Assembly: GCF_051622035.1 (NCBI RefSeq)
Contig: NC_135361.1
Location: forward strand, 31,797,205-31,861,204
Direction: 5' to 3'
Length of the DNA: 64,000 bases
Origin: Arctopsyche grandis
Lineage: Eukaryota > Arthropoda > Insecta > Trichoptera > Hydropsychidae
Part shown: positions 59,090 to 64,000 of the stretch, one piece after another
Position numbering within the stretch: the first letter of the stretch is position 1
Layout of the letters: each line of letters opens with the position of its first letter
Made by a program: the position numbers and the translations under genes
The notes under the pieces: model-generated
Databases searched by the model: none
Told to the model about the DNA's origin: nothing
Seen by the model: the letters and a program-made list of their open reading frames with translations, nothing else

Positions 59090-59778
59090 ACCCCATAGTT
59101 CGATCCATATTGATGGAAGAACAAATAAATAGAGCTAAGAACGCCCTGTTTGAATTAACGAATCGTATGAAAGGTCTTCGAGTGGGAAACGAGACGACAT
59201 CAGGCTGTGCTTTGATCAATCAATACTTGAATTATCATCACCTTCACCGCTGAATCTGAAGACGATTTTGAAAAATATCTCAATGAACAAGATGAAATAA
59301 AACGTTCTTGTTTGAGTCCCAATATAGCAGACGAAGGAGACTCTATTTCAAAATTTAAAAATTAATTTTACAATGCATTGAAATTGGTGGAAAAAATTGA
59401 CAGAGCTTATAATTTAAATGTTAAAATGGCAATACAGCAGTATCTAGAAATCGTAAAAGATTCAGCGTTGATCGTTACAGCATTGCCACCGACCCAAGTA
59501 TCCGTGGATCGGTTATGTTTCGCACATAAAATCTTCAATTCTGATTTGAGAGCTTCTACGAATTCAAATGTATTAGAAGCAATGTTGTTTTTAAGAATAA
59601 ATTCAAATAAATAATTAATAAAGTTTGATCTTGTTTCATTTTTATGCCTATAACATAAAAAATATTTGCAAAGGTAGGAAAACAACCTGATAAAATTTAA
59701 CATTTTTGAGTCGGAGTCGTGTTGTTGGTAAATATCGGAATCGGAGTCGTGGTTTTTTTTAACGACTTCACAGCCCTG
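59090..59778 (+). mobile_element. hAT transposon relic, right half
   Basis: A broken plus-strand frame reads YNALKLVEKIDRAYNLNVKM, ALPPTQVSVDRLCFAHKIFN, then SDLRASTNSNVLEAMLFLRI, the hAT C-terminal dimerisation region. Upstream pieces (FEKYLNEQDEIKRSCLSPNI) are separated by stops. The right terminal repeat is at about 59756-59778, ending GACTTCACAGCCCTG, preceded by GGAGTCGTG-type subterminal repeats. The left end is not recognised. It is dead. Confidence 0.7.
59378..59614 (+). pseudogene. hAT transposase C-terminal fragment
   Basis: 78 codons to the stop at 59612-59614. The VSVDRLCFAHKIFNSDLRAS segment corresponds to the conserved SVERLFS...DLR pattern of hAT enzymes. The catalytic core is missing. 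Confidence 0.65.
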
Positions 59779-59839
59779 AATTAAACACGATAGGTACATA
59801 CATTGGTTAATTCATTTTGTAGTCTTAAGGATATATTTT

Positions 59840-60062
59840 AGGTGATTATTCTGCACAAAACGATCTCGCAAAAGTCACTAAAATCTCTATCACGCAACAT
59901 CTCGAACCCAAAAAGTCCATCCATCGAGAGCCGGCCACGCGAACTAACATACTTACGAGAACTCGAATGCCAAATATTCCGCATTTTGCGAATTCGTGGT
60001 GACGATTGTCGTGTGCGCGATCGCAATGTGCAAAATAATCCATTTACCATTTTTAAAATAAC
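59840..60062 (+). mobile_element. MITE family M3, copy 2
   Basis: GTGATTATTCTGCACAAAAC, CGATCTCGCAAAAGTCACTA, AAATCTCTATCACGCAACAT, then GAACTCGAATGCCAAATATT and CAAAATAATCCATTTACC. The same order as the copies at 52290 and 62205. Partially self-complementary ends. Coding frames on both strands are repeat artefacts. Confidence 0.65.
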
Positions 60063-60793
60063 GTCAATAAACTGGGCACCAAATCGCTCTGAGAAGATAT
60101 TTACATATATTTTTCTGAGTTGCGAGCAATTGAAGGTGAAGCAAAATACTATTTTATATACATATGTATGTATGTATGTATATACAAATGTGTAACTCAA
60201 GTCATTTTTACATACCTCCTTTACGTTTTTATTACTTTTGATATTTAATTCTGTAGTGGTAAATTATATTCAGTATAGAAATTTGTGTCCTAACGATTTG
60301 AACGACTTTCGTATGAGGTAGCTAAGCCTCATCTGTACAGAACTCTTTGTAATTCAAATAAAAGTAAAGATCCTCCTATTCAACTCAACTAAGTTCGATT
60401 CTAGACATCAAACTTGAATAAATACTTAACTTCTTTCTCTTTCATATGAGATGAAGGAAGTATCATTTCTCTCTCTCGTATGTACGTGAATCGTTTAACT
60501 CGAAATGATTTTTTTCATATTCAATCTTTCTTCTGACCTTTGAAAATTTCAAGGTCAAAAAATAGCAATAAATAAATAGTTAAATAGTAAAAATCCGTTT
60601 TATAAATAATTAATTTAATATAACAATTTTTAAATTATTAGACTCACTTTCTCAAATAAATAATGTGAAACATATTGAGAAAAAAAATAGCTTAATATAT
60701 GACATTGCATAAAGTTAGTAAAAAATATGGATGCAATTTTGTGATCGGTGACCTCAGTGACATTGTTTGGACAACTCAAGTATGGGTAGCATT
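60063..60793. other. Intergenic, includes 3' flank of PGAM
   Basis: A+T-rich; no gene. Probably contains the 3' UTR of the phosphoglycerate mutase gene (stop at 60794-60796, transcript leftward). Confidence 0.4.
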
Positions 60794-61912
60794 TCACTTT
60801 GCTTTGCCTTGAGCTGCTACGGCTGCCATGGCTTTTTTAACCGTCTCCTCGTCGCCCAAGAATTGCATCGAAACGACGGGCTTGAAATTCTCATCCAATT
60901 CGTAAACAAACGGAATACCAGTTGGCAGATTCAATTCCATAATTGCTTCATCGGACATACCTAAAAATAAACATGACAAAATATACAAATTTCCAAATAA
61001 TACATTACAGATAACACACGTAAAAAAAACGTACTATCTAAATGTTTTACGATCCCTCTTAAGCTGTTTCCATGAGCTGCGATGATAATTTTCTTTCCCT
61101 CCTTCATCTAAATCAAAAAAGCCAGTATTAATTTATAGATAAGATATACATACATATATATTGGGTATTGCAAATGTGTCGGGAGTTAATACCTGTGGCA
61201 CGATAACGTCATTCCAATAAGGAAGTGTACGTTGAATGGTAAGCTTTAAACTTTCAAACATAGGGAAGTCTTCAATCTTGAGAGTCTCCGCATAACGGGG
61301 ATCCTTTACGATGGTATCGTAGTAAGGATGGTCAGGAGCCATGGGAGGCGGAGGTACATCGAAGCTGCGACGCCAAATGTGAACCTAAATATGAATGTAA
61401 TTGTTTTAATACAAATGAAGTTATTAAACAAATTGTAAATACATATGTATATGTACTTGTTCTTCGCCGTATTTGGCTGCAGTTTGGGCTTTATCCAAGC
61501 CAGTGAGTCCGCCGTAGTGGCGTTCATTTAAGCGCCAAGTTTTGCTGACCGGAATGTCTGTTTGTCCAGTTTCTTGGAGAGCCGATTGAAGAGTGACCTG
61601 AGCTCTGGTCAGCAATGAAGTATGGGCTATGTCGAATTTCAGTCCGGCGGCTAGTAGAGCTTTGCCGGCTGCGGTGGCTTCGGCTTTTCCTGTAACATGG
61701 TACAAGTTAGAGCGGTTGGAGTAAGAGTTAGAAGACTTTTCAGACTGGAAACAGAGTGATAACAATAGTGAATCGGTAGGAAGAAGTGGTGGGAAAGTGT
61801 TGAGCAAACCTTTATCACTGAGGCCGGCGTCGAACCAGCCGCAGAAGAGGTTCTTCTGGTTCCATTCGCTCTCTCCGTGCCTCACCATGACTATCTTGTA
61901 TTTAGCCGACAT
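60794..61912 (-). CDS. PGAM: Phosphoglycerate mutase, cofactor-dependent
   Basis: Five minus-strand exons: 61810-61912, 61457-61689, 61193-61384, 61035-61107, 60794-60960. Phases agree and give 255 aa, the usual length. Interconverts 3- and 2-phosphoglycerate in glycolysis/gluconeogenesis in the cytosol. Visible signature: [11 protein letters not shown] with the phosphorylated His at residue 12, [11 protein letters not shown] with the acid-base Glu at 90, the second active-site His at 188 in [18 protein letters not shown], and the family C-terminus ([19 protein letters not shown], ending VAAQGKAK). The ATG at 61912 ([10 protein letters not shown]) is the only plausible start. Intron lengths are 74 to 120 bp. 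The exons look intact and this is very probably a functional gene; the Drosophila homologue is Pglym78. Confidence 0.95.
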
Positions 61913-62204
61913 TCTGATGCTGCACTAAACACGTCCAACTGCCACAATACAACTGACTCAACTGACCTCTACACTTCAAGGTTATTCTGGTTCAAATTAA
62001 ACACTCAAACCATAACACTCACTTATGCAGTCAGCTTTTTAATGTCATGTTTTAACACAGTCGGTAAATAGGAACCGGCTTAGATTAATAAGCATTCTGA
62101 AATTAATCTAAGATTAATAAGCATTATAAATCTAACTAGTTTCTTATTGGAGTTTTGTAAAATATTTGTTTGTAAATACATATGTACATAGGTAGCCGAG
62201 ACTA
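61913..62204. promoter_or_regulatory. 5' flank of PGAM
   Basis: Presumed promoter/5' UTR region of the minus-strand PGAM gene. It contains no clear TATA box. A 20-bp direct repeat (TTAATCTAAGATTAATAAGC and partial TTAGATTAATAAGCATT) lies at about 62080-62120. Confidence 0.3.
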
Positions 62205-62412
62205 TTTATGACGGTTCGGTGATTATTCTGCAAAAGGCGATCTCGTGCAAGTCTCTAAAATCTCGATCATGCAACACCTGGCACCCAAAAACTCCATCAT
62301 TCCACGCCAAATATTGTACTAACGAGAACTCGAGTGCTAGATGTTCCAGGATCAAGATTTTAGTGACTTGCGCAAGATCGCTTTTTGCGGAATAATCCGT
62401 TTACCATTTATG
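62205..62412 (+). mobile_element. MITE family M3, copy 3
   Basis: The left end GGTTCGGTGATTATTCTGCA, then AAAGGCGATCTCGTGCAAGT; the right end is a fair inverted match (ACTTGCGCAAGATCGCTTTT, then TGCGGAATAATCC). This copy shows the terminal symmetry best. About 0.3 kb upstream of PGAM. Confidence 0.7.
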
Positions 62413-62760
62413 ATACAAAAAAATTTCATTACAACTTAGTTTAGATTATTGGGGATTCAATAAATCGATGAAAAATGAATAAAATGTGTCTATTATTCTT
62501 CCCATTCTGTGCTGTTTAAAACTATAACATAATAAATGAATTATAAAAGTATTTGTGCTTTTATAATACATTGATTATGCTCGTTCTCCACATTGGTCCC
62601 GATACATAACAAAAACTTTTTACACAAAATGATGCATATGTGGGAGCAGAAATGCAATGTTTCGTTTCTGTGATACTCATCACAACTCTGCTAACGTAAA
62701 GAGCAAGTGTTAAGTATTGTAAGTACAAACCAATTTTAATAACATGGTACGAATGTAAAT

Positions 62761-62910
62761 GGCTACGTCCACACTATCGATATCTACACCCGATATTTGC
62801 GAATTTTTCCATAACCAGTTCCTAAATAGCGACCACAAGTTGCAATATGGGAACTGGATATGGAAAATTCGAGAATATCGAGTGTAGATATCGGTAGTGT
62901 GGACGTAGCC
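62761..62910. mobile_element. Foldback MITE, copy 1
   Basis: 150 bp, almost fully self-complementary: it opens GGCTACGTCCACACTATCGA and closes with the complement ending GTGTGGACGTAGCC. The arms of about 60 bp hold CGATATCTACACC and CCAGTTCC, and the central loop is about 25 bp. AAT flanks both sides and may be a 3-bp target duplication. No coding. Confidence 0.8.
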
Positions 62911-62950
62911 AATGACAGATGGTAGCAGGGACGTTATTTAGTTTTCCAGG

Positions 62951-63101
62951 GGCTACGTCTACACTACCGATATCTACACCCACCATTTACGAAATTTGCC
63001 ATAACCAGTTCCTAAATAGCAATCACATGTTGCAATATGGGAACTGGATATGGAAAATTTCGTAAATATCGGGTGAAGATATCGGTAGTGTAGACGTAGC
63101 C
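62951..63101. mobile_element. Foldback MITE, copy 2
   Basis: 151 bp, the same orientation and sequence type as copy 1 and only 40 bp away: GGCTACGTCTACACTACCGA to GGTAGTGTAGACGTAGCC. Differences from copy 1 are often paired across the arms (for example CGTCC/GGACG against CGTCT/AGACG). Flanks show no clear duplication. Confidence 0.8.
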
Positions 63102-63593
63102 AAGGGGATGGAGGGGACAAATGTTGGCCTATATATTTGTTTTTTTTTTATAAAACCTTTTTTTTAAGTTTCTGATTGACATTTTTTACTTTTTGCAGCT
63201 TCTGCTGATTTAAACTTTAAATAAATAATCGATTTAATTAAGATTTATTTAATGAAATGACATGTATATTCCAGACCTGGCGAAATTTAGGGGGGGGAGG
63301 GCGGGAAAATGCCCCCTCCTGCCTCTCTCTAATACCGTTCCTGGTGGGCAGTTTTTTTTTAGATAACTTTATTTTACAAGACTGAATTCATTTGAATTTT
63401 AATTTGTTACAAGCCTCTTCTATTTGGTATACGTTTCAAATATGGAATACATATACGATATTTCCCACACAATGCAATCAATTTGTATGTTAATTTGAAT
63501 AAATAATTTTATTCAAGAAACGAACTTCTCAGTTAAGATAAAACTTCCACTTAGTGTAACACGACTAAATATTCAGATATAACTTTACTATTT
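63102..63593. other. Gene-free stretch
   Basis: A+T-rich, with a G-rich run at 63288-63303. No supported feature. Confidence 0.35.
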
Positions 63594-63850
63594 CTATAAC
63601 GTATTAAGACCAAAAGTAATATATGTAGCGACTTTAGAAATGCGTGGTATAGCGGTGGGCATATAATCTTGGCCGTATGAGAAGACGACGTGTGCATAAG
63701 CTGAGTCATATCGAGTAGCGCACGTGTTTAGTTCAGGATGACATATAAGCGTAGGAAATACCACTTCGGCGATACCCACTTGAAGAAGCGCTGGAGGCTT
63801 TGCAACCGGAAGAGGGATCTTGATCAGATCGACGGAGACTTACAACCAGG
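63594..63850 (-). other. Candidate terminal exon or coding relic
   Basis: The minus-strand frame is open for about 85 codons to a stop at 63594-63596, starting after a possible acceptor (ggttgtaag) near 63842. The peptide is of ordinary protein composition: VDLIKIPLPVAKPPALLQVG, then FPTLICHPELNTCATRYDSA. The DNA is less A+T-rich than its surroundings. I recognise no family. 63851-64000 is unassigned. Confidence 0.27.
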
Positions 63851-64000
63851 TTCGCATTCCCAAATCCTTCAATTTGCACGTTTTTGCACATAACCATACT
63901 CTGACACGATCTAACCTCAATCGTCTGTCAATATTGATCTGTATTATATTATTTGTATGATGTAACGTTTCCAGAAAACGCCGAAAAACTATTGAACCAA

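Overview
This window reads as nuclear DNA of an insect: strongly A+T-rich, with spliced genes, phase-consistent GT-AG introns and several insect-type protein families. The order cannot be fixed from sequence alone. No tRNA, rRNA, CRISPR array, operon or bacterial signal was found. Most of the 64 kb is transposon debris.

Host genes. All four that I can support lie on the minus strand, three of them in the last 13 kb: a FAM32A-like spliceosome protein with a polyglutamine tract (51125-51896, 2 exons), a secreted and probably GPI-anchored cysteine-rich protein of the insect DUF7042/7043/7044/7045 type (54035-58523, 7 exons, 620 aa) and cofactor-dependent phosphoglycerate mutase (60794-61912, 5 exons, 255 aa). 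A small secreted-type gene (17883-19136, 5 exons) sits alone further left, and its first exon shows a reading-frame conflict. Weak exon candidates are at 4716-4961, 25998-26480 and 63594-63850. The genes have no evident shared pathway.

Layout. 1-9000: inverted pair of RTE-like LINE 3' ends plus LINE-in-LINE nesting. 9-16 kb: SINE, terminal-inverted-repeat element, LINE tails and a Helitron. 16.8-17.8 kb: hAT element. 17.9-19.1 kb: host gene. 20.1-24.9 kb: almost complete two-ORF LINE carrying a nested SINE and a 175-bp MITE at its ORF1 start codon. 25-50 kb: gene-poor, with SINEs, Helitrons, MITEs, a solo LTR, a ~145-bp tandem repeat and three copies of a jockey-like LINE end. 50-64 kb: the gene-bearing part, with a LINE bearing a 534-codon reverse-transcriptase frame in one intron, a hAT relic, a three-copy MITE family and a pair of foldback elements.

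Main theme. Several distinct LINE/SINE families end in the same architecture: a stem of about 9-12 bp, a loop of about 20 nt and a TAAA-type tail. The stems differ between families by paired (compensatory) changes while part of the loop is kept, as expected if the reverse transcriptase recognises the RNA shape. Cross-family tail sharing, precise nesting and abutting Helitrons make this a useful record of transposon interaction.
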